A DNA stretch of 64,000 bases, from assembly GCF_900110575.1 (NCBI RefSeq), contig NZ_FOEF01000020.1:1-64000 (forward strand), read 5' to 3'. The translations under genes and the position numbers were made by a program. Source of the DNA: Amycolatopsis saalfeldensis (lineage in GTDB: Bacteria > Actinomycetota > Actinomycetes > Mycobacteriales > Pseudonocardiaceae). Below are positions 33,895 to 44,856 of this stretch, piece after piece (the first letter of the stretch is position 1; every line of letters starts with the position of its first letter). The notes under the pieces were generated by a model that did no database searches, was not told the DNA's origin, and saw only the letters and a program-made list of their open reading frames with translations.

Positions 33895-35391
33895 TCATTT
33901 CGCAGCTTTCTCCAGTTCTTTCGTGGTCTTCAGCAGTTCCCGGCGGCGTCGTCCGATGTACCAGGCGGCGCCGGCGCACAGCACCGCGAGGGCGGCGACC
34001 GCCACGAGGACGTCGGTGGCCGAAGACACCAGGCCGGCCAGCAGGAGCGGACCGCACAGGCCGCCCAGGCGGTTGAACAGCGAAACTGTTCCGGTGGCCC
34101 GGCCGCGACCGCCCGGATCTGAGAGGTCCGCGGCGATGGGCAGAAAGACGGCGGCCATGATGTTGACCGAGAACAAGGCGGCGACCAGCGCGCCGGCGGC
34201 AGCCCAGCTGATGGTGGCCACTGCTCCGGATGCCGTCAAGACCAGCAACAGCACGGCCGTGACGCCGGCCAGTCCGGCGCCCACGAACGTCGGTCCGAAT
34301 CTGCGGTAGGTCACCATGAGCAGCAGCGCGCAGGGCACCATCACCACGGCAGCAACGGTGAGCAGCAGATTGGCAGTGGCCACCGGCACACCACCGAGGC
34401 GGGCGAGGCTCGGAACCCAGGTCGTGAGACCGAAGGTCAGCACCCCGATCAGCACCGCGTAAGTGCGCTGCAGGCCGCTGGTGAACGTCTGCTCCGGCAA
34501 TGGCGGGCGGGTCCGCTGAACAGTCTCCTTTGTCCGCGGGACGGCCGAATTCGGGACCCAGGGCGACAACAGTGCCAGCAGCACTCCGGTGGGGGCCCCG
34601 ATCAGCCACAACACGCGCCAGCCGAAGGTCGGCTCCAGCCACAGCGCCGAACCCGAGGCCGCCAGGTAGCCGAGGGCGGTCGCCGTTATCGACAACGCGA
34701 CCACGATCGAGCCCTTCGACCTGCCCCCGACAACATCGGTGAGCAAGGTGATCAGCAACGGTGCGAGCCCACCCACCGCGAGACCCATCAACGCGCACAT
34801 CACCAGGTTCGCGGCGAAGTTCGGCATCGAGCCACACATGGCGGTCGCGGTAAAGCCAAGGGTGGCGATCAGGTACGCACTCCGGCGTCCGATTCTGTCC
34901 GTGAGGAAACCGATCAGGATCGCGCCGGCTGCTGTGCCGGCAAGTCCTGCCACAGCGAGGAAAGAGGCGGTACCCGCGCTGAGGCCGTACTCCGCTCGCA
35001 TACCGGGAATGACGAAACCCAGAGTGGAGGTCTTGCTGATGTCGACGGTCAACGCCGCGGTGCCGATCACGGCGATCACGACGCGCCCACGCCTGCCGGT
35101 CCTCGTTTCGGGCAACGGCATCCGCTTCGCGCCGCTGCGCAGCACCGCACCGAGCGCGACGAACACCAGGCCGGCCGCCGCGAGGAACATCTCCGGCATG
35201 TGAGACAACGGCATACCGTGCAAAGGATCAGTCACCGACGATGATCGGGCCGGCATGACCAGGCCTGCCATCGAGGAGTCCATGGTGAACGCATTGACGA
35301 AACCCGCCACCGACGCGATCAGCACGATCGAGGCACCGATCATGATGAGCAGGGTGGGGTAAAACCGTTTCGTCGTAGCCGTCTCGGACAC
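33895..35391 (-). CDS. MFS transporter with an N-terminal extra membrane domain
   Basis: 498 residues from GTG 35391. Before the 12-helix MFS core (starting around VVIAVIGTAALTVDISKTST) lie two further hydrophobic segments (YPTLLIMIGASIVLIASVAG; FLAAAGLVFVALGAVL) separated by a Met/Ser-rich loop. The loop between helices 2 and 3 has GFLTDRIGRRSAYLI. A role in export of the cluster product or uptake of an aromatic substrate is inferred from its place between the FAD oxidase and MetE-like genes. Confidence 0.84.
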   Translation of the reverse strand: MSETATTKRFYPTLLIMIGASIVLIASVAGFVNAFTMDSSMAGLVMPARSSSVTDPLHGMPLSHMPEMFLAAAGLVFVALGAVLRSGAKRMPLPETRTGRRGRVVIAVIGTAALTVDISKTSTLGFVIPGMRAEYGLSAGTASFLAVAGLAGTAAGAILIGFLTDRIGRRSAYLIATLGFTATAMCGSMPNFAANLVMCALMGLAVGGLAPLLITLLTDVVGGRSKGSIVVALSITATALGYLAASGSALWLEPTFGWRVLWLIGAPTGVLLALLSPWVPNSAVPRTKETVQRTRPPLPEQTFTSGLQRTYAVLIGVLTFGLTTWVPSLARLGGVPVATANLLLTVAAVVMVPCALLLMVTYRRFGPTFVGAGLAGVTAVLLLVLTASGAVATISWAAAGALVAALFSVNIMAAVFLPIAADLSDPGGRGRATGTVSLFNRLGGLCGPLLLAGLVSSATDVLVAVAALAVLCAGAAWYIGRRRRELLKTTKELEKAAK

Positions 35392-35467
35392 ACTGAACTC
35401 CCCATGCGTCGGTCGTATGCCTGGCGGTATCGGTTGGGCGACGCCCGCGGCCGCGCGCCGGCGGCTT

Positions 35468-36997
35468 TCAGCTGATGGCCCGGTCGAAGTGGAAGAACCG
35501 GTGCGGGTCGTAGCGTTGCCTGACCGCGACCAGCGCCGGGTAGTTCTCCGCGTAGTAGGCGTTCTGCCAGTCGGGGAGCGCGGGGTCGATGAAGTTCTGG
35601 TAGCTCTCGCCGAGTGAGTGCGGGTCCAGGGCGGCGAAGCCGCCGGCCAGCCACTGCTCGCAGGCCGCGGTGTCCTCGGCGGTGTAGTCCGGGTTTGTCA
35701 GCGAGATCGAGTAGCCGCACAGCATCCGGGCGTTCCGGTGGACGTAGGCAGTCGAGCGCCGGTCCGGGACGCCGGCCTGGCCGCCGAGGGTCTCGAAGTA
35801 CAGCATCCGCAATTGGCCCGCGCGCGGACCGGCTTCGTACGCACCGAGCAGATCGTCCACCGCGGGCGCCGGACCGCTGAACATCCGGTTGCGGGTCTGG
35901 TAGAAGTTCTCCCTCGGCAGCCGCGCTCCGGGTGAGTAGCCGACCCGATGGCACTGTTCGCTGGTCAGCTGTGTGCAGCCGTACCACTCCATCATCGCGT
36001 CGTAGGGCGTCTTCTCGGCTGCCTCGCGTGTGGCGGGCGCGACCCCGGCCTGCGCGACGAGGGTGTCGAGCAGCCGATCGAGTGCGGCGGGCGAGCCGAA
36101 CCAGGCGCCGTACGCGACCACTTGCGGAGGAACTGTCGCGGCATCGGGGGTGTACACCGCCAGCGAGGCGCCGAGCTCCCACGGCGCGCCGATCGCCCAC
36201 GGCTGCCACGACTCGACGACCTGCTTCGCCGCGTCGATCGGCCAGGCGAGACTGTAGTTGACCATCGAGGGAACCCGCACGGGCTCGAGCTCGTAGCTCG
36301 TGACCACTCCGTAGTTCCCGCCGCCATTGCCGCGCAGGGCCCAGAACAGGTCGGCGTTCTCCTGACCGGACGCGCGCACCACCCGGCCGTCGGCCAGCAC
36401 GACCTCGGCGCTGAGCATGCGGTCGGCCCCGAGGCCGGCCTTGCGGGCCAGCATCCCGATTCCGCCGCCCTGCAGGAAGCCTCCGACCCCGACTGTCGCG
36501 CACTGCCCGCCGGCGAGCAGGAGCCCGTGCGGGGACAGTGCCGTGAGCGCGTCGATCTGCTGGGTACCCGAGCCGACGGTGACGGTGGCGCCGTTGACCT
36601 GGATCTTGTTCATCCGCGAGACGTCGAGGATCATCCCGTCGGTGGTCGAGTAGCCGCCGAAGCTGTGCCCGCCGCTGCGCGGAACCGCGTGCAGCGCGTT
36701 GTCCCCGGCGAAGCGCACGGCCGTCGCCACGTCGGCGGCCGATTCGCAGAACGCGACCGCCTGCGGCCGGATCGCGTCGAACTGCGCGCTCATGACCTGG
36801 TGGGCCTGCTCGTAGGCCGCGTCATCGGGCAGGACGACGTCGCCCGTGAGGTGGCGGCGCAAGGTCGCCCAGTCGACAGCACCGCGGCGGCCGGATGGCA
36901 CCGCGCCGCTCGCGAAGGCGGTGATCGGTGCGGCCGCGAGCAGCGCGGCCGCACCGGTACCGGCGCCCAGCCTCAGGAAGTCCCGACGGTTCGCCAT
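35468..36997 (-). CDS. TAT-exported BBE-like FAD oxidase with bicovalent flavin
   Basis: 509 residues from ATG 36997. The N-terminal NRRDFLRLGAGTGAAALLAA is a twin-arginine signal, so the enzyme works outside the membrane. The FAD-binding PCMH domain has RSGGHSFGGYS, whose His takes the 8-alpha link, and LLAGGQCATVGVGGFLQGGG, whose Cys can take the 6-link. The C-terminal BBE segment ends NYPALVAVRQRYDPHRFFHF. Secreted relatives oxidise the terminal sugars of finished antibiotics, as in aclacinomycin biosynthesis, so a last-step glycan oxidation is plausible. It is 76 bases upstream of the MFS gene. Confidence 0.88.
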   Translation of the reverse strand: MANRRDFLRLGAGTGAAALLAAAPITAFASGAVPSGRRGAVDWATLRRHLTGDVVLPDDAAYEQAHQVMSAQFDAIRPQAVAFCESAADVATAVRFAGDNALHAVPRSGGHSFGGYSTTDGMILDVSRMNKIQVNGATVTVGSGTQQIDALTALSPHGLLLAGGQCATVGVGGFLQGGGIGMLARKAGLGADRMLSAEVVLADGRVVRASGQENADLFWALRGNGGGNYGVVTSYELEPVRVPSMVNYSLAWPIDAAKQVVESWQPWAIGAPWELGASLAVYTPDAATVPPQVVAYGAWFGSPAALDRLLDTLVAQAGVAPATREAAEKTPYDAMMEWYGCTQLTSEQCHRVGYSPGARLPRENFYQTRNRMFSGPAPAVDDLLGAYEAGPRAGQLRMLYFETLGGQAGVPDRRSTAYVHRNARMLCGYSISLTNPDYTAEDTAACEQWLAGGFAALDPHSLGESYQNFIDPALPDWQNAYYAENYPALVAVRQRYDPHRFFHFDRAIS

Positions 36998-37231
36998 GGT
37001 TGAACCTCGTCTCGTCCTCGTTGCGGCCATCTGGCTGGGATCCTCGTGCGTCCCGCGCGGGTCTCGCATCCTCGGATGTGCCCTCCTTCCGCGCGCGGAA
37101 GCAACTCTCGCCGGGACGAGGCCGTGGCCGGCCACGCTCAGTACCGGCTGGTCGATCCGCAGCCGAGAACGCCGTATGCGCCCACCAAGGAAGATCCATT
37201 GTGGACATACACGGCGTTCATCCGGGAGCGG

Positions 37232-38476
37232 TCATCCGGCGGTGGCCGGAACCGGTGCCTCCACCAGAACCACGGGCAGCGCGTTGTGGCCGTTCATGAT
37301 GAACGTGCCCTGCGAGTCGAGTTCCTCCGGCTTGACGGCCAGCCGCATGCCGGGGAACCGTTCGAACAGCGCGGGCAGGGCGATCCTGGCCTCGAGCCGG
37401 GCCAGCGGCGCGCCGAAGCAGTAGTGCGTGCCGTGCCCGAAGCTCAGGTGTTCCTTGTTGCTCCGGGTGATGTCCCAGACCCCGGCGGAGTCACCGTGGA
37501 TGTCGGGGTCCCGCCCGATGGCGCCGTACCCCATCAGGATCGGGTCGCCCTTCGGCACGGTCACCCCGTCGAGGTGGAGGTCCTCGACCGCGAAGCGCAA
37601 GGGCAGCATGTTGAGCGGGGACTCGAGGCGCAGGGTCTCCTCGATGACGTCGTCCCACGACGCGCGGCCGTCCTCCACCATGGCGCGCTGCCCGGGGTGG
37701 GTGAGCAGCTTGAGCACGGCGTGCGTGACGAGGTTCATCACCGTCTCCGAACCCGCCCCCAGCGCGACGAACAGGGTGCCGATCAGCTCGTTGTCGGTCA
37801 GCCGGTCGTCGCCGTCGGCGTTGACCAGTTCACTGGTCAGGTCGTCGATGGGGTGGGCCCGCTTGGCCGCGATGAGCTTGCCGAACTGCTCCTGCCAATC
37901 CCTGATGTTGGCCTCCGCCTCCTCCGGGGTGAGCGACGAATCCGGCGTCTTCTCACCACCGCGCAGCACTGCCGCGCGATCTTGTTCGGGCACCCCGAAA
38001 AGATCGCAGATGACGGTCGCGGGCAACTGGTAGGAGAAATTGCGTTTCAGGTCCACCATCTCGCCGGGTGTCGTTTCGGCGAGATGGTCGAGCAGTTGCC
38101 GCACGGTGCGTTCGATATACGGCTGCATGGCGCGCACGCGCTTCGGCGTGAATGCCTTGACGACCGGGCGGCGCAGCCGCTGGTGCTCTTCGCCGTAGGC
38201 CGTCGTCATGTTCTCCATCGTGGGCCAGCTGGCCAGTGGCCAGTCCGGGCCGATCTCCCCGCTGATCCAGGCGGGCCAGTGGGCCCGCGGATTCTTCGAA
38301 ACCTTGGGGCTGGCGAGCAATTCCACTGCCAGATCGTGCCCGACCACGACCCATCCCCTGACGTCCCCGGGAAGTTCGACCATGGCGATGCCGGATCCCT
38401 GCTCCTGCAGTGCCTTTGCCTCGCTGTGCACGTCCTGACCGGTCACATCGAGTTTGTACGGGCAACGGCCGTCCAT
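37232..38476 (-). CDS. Cytochrome P450
   Basis: 414 residues, ATG 38476 behind AGGAGG. The I-helix sequence is LFVALGAGSETVMN, the K-helix ExxR is EETLR, and the haem loop is FGHGTHYCFGAPLARLEAR with the ligand Cys present. The overall pattern (CPYKLDVTG start, WISGEIGPDW) resembles bacterial tailoring hydroxylases. Because the haem Cys is intact it is not the degenerate P450 helper needed by EryCIII-type glycosyltransferases. No ferredoxin gene is nearby. It heads the minus-strand group with the oxidase, exporter and MetE-like gene. Confidence 0.92.
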   Translation of the reverse strand: MDGRCPYKLDVTGQDVHSEAKALQEQGSGIAMVELPGDVRGWVVVGHDLAVELLASPKVSKNPRAHWPAWISGEIGPDWPLASWPTMENMTTAYGEEHQRLRRPVVKAFTPKRVRAMQPYIERTVRQLLDHLAETTPGEMVDLKRNFSYQLPATVICDLFGVPEQDRAAVLRGGEKTPDSSLTPEEAEANIRDWQEQFGKLIAAKRAHPIDDLTSELVNADGDDRLTDNELIGTLFVALGAGSETVMNLVTHAVLKLLTHPGQRAMVEDGRASWDDVIEETLRLESPLNMLPLRFAVEDLHLDGVTVPKGDPILMGYGAIGRDPDIHGDSAGVWDITRSNKEHLSFGHGTHYCFGAPLARLEARIALPALFERFPGMRLAVKPEELDSQGTFIMNGHNALPVVLVEAPVPATAG

Positions 38477-38713
38477 GCAGACCTCCTGCGATGAAGAAGT
38501 TTGTCAGTTCGCCCCGACGCTAGGGAACTCCTGCGCGGTTCTGCATCTTCCACATTGCGCGCCCGGAGAGTGCACCCGAATGCGCGGGAACATTGTTTTC
38601 CGGGAATTTCTTCGGCCGTGCCTTCCGGACCGCACCTCTGGAGATGCGGTCCCGGAAACGCCGGTGGGAGGGTCTACGGGCGGTCACCGAGCCCCGTGCG
38701 ACAAGGAGCAGGC

Positions 38714-39874
38714 ATGAAGCCCTTCCGAATCGAGATCCCGCAAGCGGACCTGGACGATCTCAATCGGCGGATCGCCGGCGCCCGGTGGCCGGAGCACCTC
38801 CCGGACACCGGCTGGGACCGCGGGGTGCCCACCGCGTACCTCAAGGAGCTGGCCGAGTACTGGCGCACGTCCTACGACTGGCGTGCCGCCGAGGCGGAGC
38901 TGAACCGGTACCCGCAGTTCACGACCGAACTCGACGGTGCGAACGTGCACTTCCTGCATGTGCGGTCGCCGGAGCCGACGGCGAAGGCCCTGCTGATCAC
39001 GCACGGCTGGCCGGGCTCGGTGGCGGAGTTCACCAAGGTGATCGGCCCGCTGACCGACCCGCGTGCCCACGGCGCCGACCCGGCCGATGCCTTCCACCTC
39101 GTCATCCCGTCCATCCCCGGGTACGGCTTCTCCGGGCCGACCCCGCAGACCGGCTGGGACCTGATGCGGGTGGCGCAGGCGTGGGCCGAGCTGATGAGCC
39201 GGCTCGGTTACGAGCACTACATCACCCAGGGCGGCGACTTCGGCGCCCCGATCTCGATCCTCACCGGGCTGGTCGACCCCGGGCACGTCGCGGGCGTGCA
39301 CCTCAACATGCTCGCCACCACACCCAGCGAGGACCCCGCGGACCTGGAGAACCTCACCGAGGTCGAGCAGGCCCGCCTGGCGCACGCGGAGCGGTTCAAC
39401 ACCGAGCTGTCGGGCACGATGAAGCTGCATTCGACGCGACCGCACACGGTTTCCTACGCCCTGACCGACTCACCGGTCGGGCAGCTGGCCTACATCGTCG
39501 AGAAGTTCAAGGACTGGACCGACTCCGACCGGGTGCCCGAGGATGCGGTCGACCGTGACCAGCTGCTGACCATCGTCACGATCTACTGGCTGACCGCGAC
39601 CGCGGGATCGTCGAACCAGACGTACTACGAGTCCGCCGCGCAGCTGCCGATCAACCTGCCGGTCGGCCGGTACCCGGCGATCGAGCCGCCGATGGGGGTC
39701 GCGGTGTTCCCGCACGCCGCTTTCGTGGCCATCCGCCGGTACGCCGAGCGGGACTTCCCGACGATCGTGCACTGGTCGGAGTACGACCGTGGCGGGCACT
39801 ACGCCGCCATGGAGGAGCCGGACCTGTTCGTCGAGGACGTCCGTGCCTTCGGCCGGCTGGTGAAGAACGACTGA
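38714..39874 (+). CDS. Epoxide hydrolase (EHN-type)
   Basis: 386 residues; ATG 38714 behind AAGGAGC. The N-terminal EHN segment (FRIEIPQADLDDLNRRIAGA, GWDRGVPTAYLKELAEYW) is typical of microsomal-type epoxide hydrolases. The catalytic parts are HGWPGSVAEF, the nucleophile Asp in QGGDFGAPIS, and His in YDRGGHYAAMEEP. It would open an epoxide to a vicinal diol. The next gene encodes a possible epoxidase, so the two may act in sequence. It is divergent from the P450 (237-base gap). Confidence 0.9.
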   Translation: MKPFRIEIPQADLDDLNRRIAGARWPEHLPDTGWDRGVPTAYLKELAEYWRTSYDWRAAEAELNRYPQFTTELDGANVHFLHVRSPEPTAKALLITHGWPGSVAEFTKVIGPLTDPRAHGADPADAFHLVIPSIPGYGFSGPTPQTGWDLMRVAQAWAELMSRLGYEHYITQGGDFGAPISILTGLVDPGHVAGVHLNMLATTPSEDPADLENLTEVEQARLAHAERFNTELSGTMKLHSTRPHTVSYALTDSPVGQLAYIVEKFKDWTDSDRVPEDAVDRDQLLTIVTIYWLTATAGSSNQTYYESAAQLPINLPVGRYPAIEPPMGVAVFPHAAFVAIRRYAERDFPTIVHWSEYDRGGHYAAMEEPDLFVEDVRAFGRLVKND

Positions 39875-39946
39875 ACGCCGCAGGCCACGTCCGGCCGACG
39901 AGCCCGGACGAGTGAGTTCCCCGCATCGGCACAGGGAGAAGAGCCC

Positions 39947-41353
39947 ATGTCCCAAGCCCGGATCGGAAATCGTGTCGTGGTGCTCGGCGGTAGCCTGGGC
40001 GGGATCCTCGCGGCACGGGTGCTGTCGGAGTTCTACGCGGAAGTGCTGGTGGTCGACCGGGACAAGGTCCTCGGCATCAGTGAGCCCCGCCGTGGCACGC
40101 CGCACACCATCCACGCACACGCCCTGCACGCCCGTGGGCACCTGATCCTGGAAGAGCTGTTCCCCGGCCTGACCGACGGCCTGGTCGAAGCCGGGATCCC
40201 CACCTGCGACCTGGCCGAGATGCACTGGTACCTCAACGCCCGCCGGATCCGGGCCGCGCACACCGGCCTGCTGTCGGTGATGGCGCCGCGGCCGATACTG
40301 GAGGCGCACGTCCGGGCACGGGTCGCGGCCCTGCCCAACGTCACCTTCCTCGAGCGGCACGACATCCTCGGCGTGGTGGCCACTTCCGGCCGCGACCGCA
40401 TCGTCGGCGTGCGCGTCTCGCCCGGCGGCGGTGACGGCGCGTCCGAGCGGTTCCTGGAGGCCGACCTGGTGGTGGACTCGACCGGCCGGGGCTCGCGGAC
40501 CCCGGTCTGGCTCGAGGAACTGGGCTATCGGCGGCCGGTGGAGGAAACCGTCAAGGTCGGGCTGGCCTACACGACCCGGCACTACAAGCCGTACCCGGGA
40601 ATGCTCGAAGGCATCCCGTCGATCAACCAGATCGCGGGCCCGGCCCACCCGCGCGGCGCGTTCTTCGGCAAGATCGGGCCGGACCTGATCAACCTGTCGC
40701 TGACCGGCATCCTCGGCGACCACCCGCCGACCGAGCCGGAGGCGTTCCTGGAGTTCGTCCGGAGCCTGCCGGTGCCGCAGATCTACGAGACGGTGCTCGA
40801 CGCCGAACCGGTCAACGACCCGGTCAGCTTCCGGTTCCCGGCGAGCGTGCGGCGGCACTACGAGAAACTGACCCGGTTCCCGGACCGCTACCTGGTCATG
40901 GGGGACGCCGTGTGCAGCTTCAACCCCGTGTACGGCCAGGGGATGAGCGTGGCCGCGATGGAGGCGATCGCGCTGCGCGACCGGCTGCGGCTCGGTTCCC
41001 GGCCTGCGGCGGGCGATTTCTTCACCGAGGTCTCGCGCATCATCGACACGCCGTGGGAGATCTCCGTCAGCGGGGACCTCGACTTCCCCGGTGTGCAGGC
41101 GCCCCGGCCGCCGAAAGTACGCATCGGCAACGCTTACCTGGCGCGGCTGCAGTATGCGGCGACCAAGGACGCGACGGTCACCGAGGGCTTCCTGCGCGTG
41201 GCCGGCCTGCTCGACCCGCCCCAGGCGCTGATGCGTCCGGGGATGGTGCTGCGTGTGCTGCGGCACGCGATCCGCACGCCTGCTCCCGGCGAGGCCCGGC
41301 CGGCGAGCCGGCGCGTGCCCGGCCTCGGCCCCGGCTCCAGTCCCCGTTCCTGA
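39947..41353 (+). CDS. FAD-dependent monooxygenase, possibly an epoxidase
   Basis: 468 residues. The N-terminal Rossmann motif VVVLGGSLGGILAARVLSEF, the phrase EPRRGTPHTIHAHALHARGH, the DG-type motif LEADLVVDSTGRGS and the FAD motif GDAVCSFNPVYGQGMSVAAM resemble, from memory, flavin epoxidases of polyether biosynthesis and related squalene-epoxidase-like enzymes. Geranylgeranyl-reductase-like oxidoreductases share part of this. It lies between an epoxide hydrolase and a glycosyltransferase, 24 bases before the latter. Epoxidation of a polyene is the leading inference. Confidence 0.8.
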   Translation: MSQARIGNRVVVLGGSLGGILAARVLSEFYAEVLVVDRDKVLGISEPRRGTPHTIHAHALHARGHLILEELFPGLTDGLVEAGIPTCDLAEMHWYLNARRIRAAHTGLLSVMAPRPILEAHVRARVAALPNVTFLERHDILGVVATSGRDRIVGVRVSPGGGDGASERFLEADLVVDSTGRGSRTPVWLEELGYRRPVEETVKVGLAYTTRHYKPYPGMLEGIPSINQIAGPAHPRGAFFGKIGPDLINLSLTGILGDHPPTEPEAFLEFVRSLPVPQIYETVLDAEPVNDPVSFRFPASVRRHYEKLTRFPDRYLVMGDAVCSFNPVYGQGMSVAAMEAIALRDRLRLGSRPAAGDFFTEVSRIIDTPWEISVSGDLDFPGVQAPRPPKVRIGNAYLARLQYAATKDATVTEGFLRVAGLLDPPQALMRPGMVLRVLRHAIRTPAPGEARPASRRVPGLGPGSSPRS

Positions 41354-41377
41354 CCCCCTGCCGGAAAGAGAGTCCCG

Positions 41378-42661
41378 ATGCGCGTCCTGTTCGTCACCGC
41401 TCCGTTCAAATCGCACCTGTACGTGATGGCGCCGATGGCTTCGGCGTTCCGCACCGCGGGGCACGACGTCCGGTTCGCGGCCGCGCCGGATCTCCTCGAC
41501 GCGATCGGGGCGATCGGCTTCACCGGGGTCTCCGTCAGCGCGGCGATTCCGATGGACGTGATGATGTCGGCGGCCGAGCCCGACCGGGGGCCGGACCGTA
41601 CGCACCTGCCCGTGCACCGGCCGCGGCAGACCGACTACCGCAAGGAGAAGGACCCCTTCGAAGAACTCAAGCTGACCGCGTACGGCTGCAGCACCCTCTA
41701 CCACCACGAGACCATCTGGGACGACATCGCCGAGCTGGCTCGCGACTGGCGGCCCGACCTGGTGGTGCGGGATCCGTTCATGTTCGCCGGCGCCTTGGCG
41801 GCCCGCGTGGCCGGCGCGGTGGACGCCCGCATGCTCTGGGGCACCGACACTCTGGCGCAGATCCGGGCCGACTGCTTCGGCGAGGGCGGCGGCCCGCACC
41901 GGGCCGACGGGCAGGCGGACCCGATGCGCGACTGGCTGGGGCCGGTCTTCGAGCGGTACGGCCACGGTTTCGACGAGGGCGTGCTGCTCGGGGAGCGGAC
42001 GATCATCGGGTGGCCGACCTGGACCTGGCGCCCGTCCGACGTCGACTACGTCCAGACCCGACCGATCCCGTTCCACGGCCCGCACCGGACCGAGCCGTGG
42101 ATGTACGAGAAGCCCGAGCGGACCCGGATCTGCATCACCCAGGGAATCTCGCACCGGGACTACGACTTCGGCCTGACCGCCTCGATCGAGACGTTGTTCG
42201 AGGCGGTCGCCGGGCTGGACGTCGAGGTCATCGCGACGTTCGACACCAAGCAGCTGGCGGCGGTCAGCTCGATCCCGGACAACGTCCGGGTCTGCGACTT
42301 CGTCCCGTTCAACGTCGTGCTGTCCACTTGTTCGGCCATCGTCCACCATGGCGGCTACGGCACGATGGCCGCTTCGCTGGAACGGGGCATCCCGCAGCTC
42401 GTCGTCCCCAACATCTACTGGAACGAGAAGTGGTGGGCTTCGATCGCGCTGGCCAACGGGTTGCAGGAAGAGGGGGCAGGCACGTACGTCGCCGACGCCG
42501 ACCAGCTCACCTCCGGGCTCCTGCGCGACCACATCGTCCGTGCGCTGACCGACCCGGGCATGACGCGCAACGCGGCCCGGCTCCGGGAGGACCACCTGCG
42601 CACTCCCAGCCCGAACGACACCGTGTCGGTCTTCGAGCAGCTGGTGGCGCGGCGCGCGTGA
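41378..42661 (+). CDS. EryCIII/DUF1205-type macrolide-like glycosyltransferase (copy 1)
   Basis: 427 residues. The N-terminal acceptor domain starts MRVLFVTAPFKSHLYVMAPM; the C-terminal nucleotide-sugar domain has VRVCDFVPFNVVLSTCSAIV and HHGGYGTMAASLERGIPQLV. This is the GT-B, GT1-family architecture used for dTDP-deoxysugars. Many members need a P450-like activator, which I do not see. It pairs with the second enzyme of this kind at 56618, so two sugar transfers are expected. Confidence 0.9.
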   Translation: MRVLFVTAPFKSHLYVMAPMASAFRTAGHDVRFAAAPDLLDAIGAIGFTGVSVSAAIPMDVMMSAAEPDRGPDRTHLPVHRPRQTDYRKEKDPFEELKLTAYGCSTLYHHETIWDDIAELARDWRPDLVVRDPFMFAGALAARVAGAVDARMLWGTDTLAQIRADCFGEGGGPHRADGQADPMRDWLGPVFERYGHGFDEGVLLGERTIIGWPTWTWRPSDVDYVQTRPIPFHGPHRTEPWMYEKPERTRICITQGISHRDYDFGLTASIETLFEAVAGLDVEVIATFDTKQLAAVSSIPDNVRVCDFVPFNVVLSTCSAIVHHGGYGTMAASLERGIPQLVVPNIYWNEKWWASIALANGLQEEGAGTYVADADQLTSGLLRDHIVRALTDPGMTRNAARLREDHLRTPSPNDTVSVFEQLVARRA

Positions 42662-42694
42662 ACGGGCAGCCGGTTTCCCGGGTTCGGGGGTGCA

Positions 42695-42723
42695 TGTAGA
42701 TGCTGGGCAGCCGGCTCCGACCT
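42695..42723 (+). promoter_or_regulatory. Predicted ECF42-type promoter of the VOC-DGPF-sigma operon
   Basis: TGTAGA (42695-42700), 17 bases, CGACCT (42718-42723), and 52 bases to ATG 42776. It is the least exact of the four -35 boxes, but its spacing and distance agree with the others. Confidence 0.5.
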
Positions 42724-42775
42724 ACGCTGTGAGGGGCCTGCCGAGGGCACCTGACCCGCGACGAGAGGATTGAGC

Positions 42776-43162
42776 ATGGGACTGCCTGTGGTGCACTTCG
42801 AGATCACCGGGGCCACGCCGGACACGCTGCGCGACTACTACGGCGGCCTGTTCGACTGGGAGTTCAGCACCGGTGACGCCACCAGCGAGAAGGTCTCGGA
42901 GCCCGGGAAGTACCACTTCGTGGACGGCACCACGACCGGCGACGGGGACGGCATCAACGGCGGCGTCTGTGGTGGGACCGGCTTCGAGCCCCGGGTCCTG
43001 TTCTACGTGGGCGTGCCCGACGTCGAGGCCGCGCTGAGCAAGGCCGAGAGCCTCGGCGGCAAGCGGCTGCTGGGCCCCGAGCCGAAGACCGGCGGCTTCA
43101 CGGTCGGGCGGTTCGCCGACCCGGAAGGTAACGTCGTCGGGGTGGCCGGTCCGTCGGCGTGA
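42776..43162 (+). CDS. VOC-family protein of the ECF42 operon
   Basis: 128 residues from ATG 42776 behind GAGAGGA. VVHFEITGATPDTLRDYYGG and VLFYVGVPDVEAALSKAESL start the two VOC modules; the end GRFADPEGNVVGVAG is typical. It is the first gene of a three-gene operon with a DGPF protein and a sigma factor, a context in which VOC proteins are frequent partners. The function is unknown. Confidence 0.83.
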   Translation: MGLPVVHFEITGATPDTLRDYYGGLFDWEFSTGDATSEKVSEPGKYHFVDGTTTGDGDGINGGVCGGTGFEPRVLFYVGVPDVEAALSKAESLGGKRLLGPEPKTGGFTVGRFADPEGNVVGVAGPSA

Positions 43163-43186
43163 CGGCGGCGCGCGGAAGGGGGCGTG

Positions 43187-43578
43187 GTGAAGTACCTGCT
43201 CTTGATCTACAGCAACCCGGAGAACTGGGAGCACCCCATCTTCCTGCGTAACCCGGAGTTCCTGGCGATGCCGGCGGTCGAACAGGAAGCCCTGACCGCC
43301 CGGTCCGACGCCCTGCACCGGGAGCTCGACGAGTCCGGGGAGCTGCTGGTGGCCGCGGCGCTGGCCGACCCGCTCAACACCCGTTCGGTCCGGGTCCGTG
43401 ATGGCGTACGCGCGGTCACGGACGGGCCGTACGTCGAGGTCAAGGAGCAACTCGCCGGCTACCTGCTGGTGGACTGCGAAAGCGTGGAGCGGGCGGTCCA
43501 AATCGCTTCGGAGATCCCCGACGCCAGGTTCGGGGCCGTCGAGGTGCACCCGATCATGGGCATGTCCGGCCAGGAGAT

Positions 43579-43582
<4 letters not shown>
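43187..43582 (+). CDS. DGPF/YCII-domain protein, ECF42 partner (copy 2)
   Basis: 131 residues; GTG 43187 is preferred over GTG 43184 because it gives the usual KYLLLIYSNPENWEH start. The signature is VTDGPYVEVKEQLAGYLLVD. It is longer than the other two copies through an insertion after NPEF. The stop overlaps the sigma-factor start (GTGA), so translation is coupled. Confidence 0.87.

Positions 43583-44839
<1,257 letters not shown>

Positions 44840-44856
<17 letters not shown>

Noticed and set aside
37232..38476. P450 as the non-catalytic activator of the glycosyltransferases
   Set aside because: The haem-ligand Cys (THYCFG) and ExxR are intact, so it should be a working oxygenase.
39470..42595. 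1041-codon minus-strand open frame opposite the epoxide hydrolase, FAD enzyme and glycosyltransferase
   Set aside because: It spans three well-supported genes, has no family resemblance and no sensible start.
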